From positions 1,945 to 8,706 of the forward strand of contig DBUL01000016.1 in the NCBI GenBank assembly GCA_002307905.1: a stretch of 6,762 bases of DNA. Direction: 5' to 3'. The translations under genes and the position numbers were made by a program. A model generated the notes under the pieces. The model ran no database searches. It worked only from the letters and a program-made list of their open reading frames with translations, and had not been told where the DNA came from. Source of the stretch: Rhizobiaceae bacterium UBA1291 (GTDB lineage Bacteria; Pseudomonadota; Alphaproteobacteria; Rhizobiales; Rhizobiaceae). Below are positions 6,744 through 6,762 of the stretch, in pieces; the first letter of the stretch is position 1; every line of letters begins with the position of its first letter.

Positions 6744-6762
6744 GTTCGTCAGTTACCCAGTT

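Overview
The window looks like ordinary chromosomal core DNA of an alphaproteobacterium of the order Hyphomicrobiales (Rhizobiales), most likely a Rhizobiaceae member (Rhizobium / Agrobacterium / Sinorhizobium type). This rests on the high GC content, the protein sequences, and the grouping of plsX, a YceD-family gene, a ubiquinol-cytochrome c chaperone and bamE on one side with hppA, an MFS gene and nusB on the other. The genus is an inference; no rRNA or other decisive marker is present.

Layout. From 1885 down to 1 on the minus strand runs a probable operon: a CBP3-type ubiquinol-cytochrome c reductase (complex III) assembly chaperone, a YceD/DUF177-family protein that starts 1 nt after the chaperone stops, and, after a 97-nt gap, plsX, which leaves the window before its 3' end. 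A divergent intergenic region (1886-2162) separates this operon from bamE (2163-2648, plus strand), an outer-membrane lipoprotein of the BAM complex. bamE converges on hppA, with a strong, probably bidirectional terminator between them (2671-2706). From 6743 down to 2730 on the minus strand run nusB, a 12-helix MFS permease 16 nt behind it, and hppA, a K+-independent proton-pumping pyrophosphatase preceded by a 149-nt gap that carries a promoter candidate and a hairpin presenting the ribosome binding site.

Functions. Most of the genes serve growth-related housekeeping: phospholipid synthesis (plsX), rRNA/ribosome production (yceD-like, nusB), envelope assembly (bamE), respiration (CBP3) and recovery of energy from the pyrophosphate released by biosynthesis (hppA). 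The MFS permease is the only gene whose substrate cannot be read from the sequence. Its place behind nusB, in a neighbourhood that in related genomes usually carries riboflavin genes just upstream, makes a riboflavin transporter (RfnT type) the leading hypothesis.

I found no mobile elements, CRISPR arrays, tRNAs, rRNAs or phage genes, and no evidence for a new multi-gene system. The points most worth a second look are the hppA leader hairpin and the substrate of the MFS permease.
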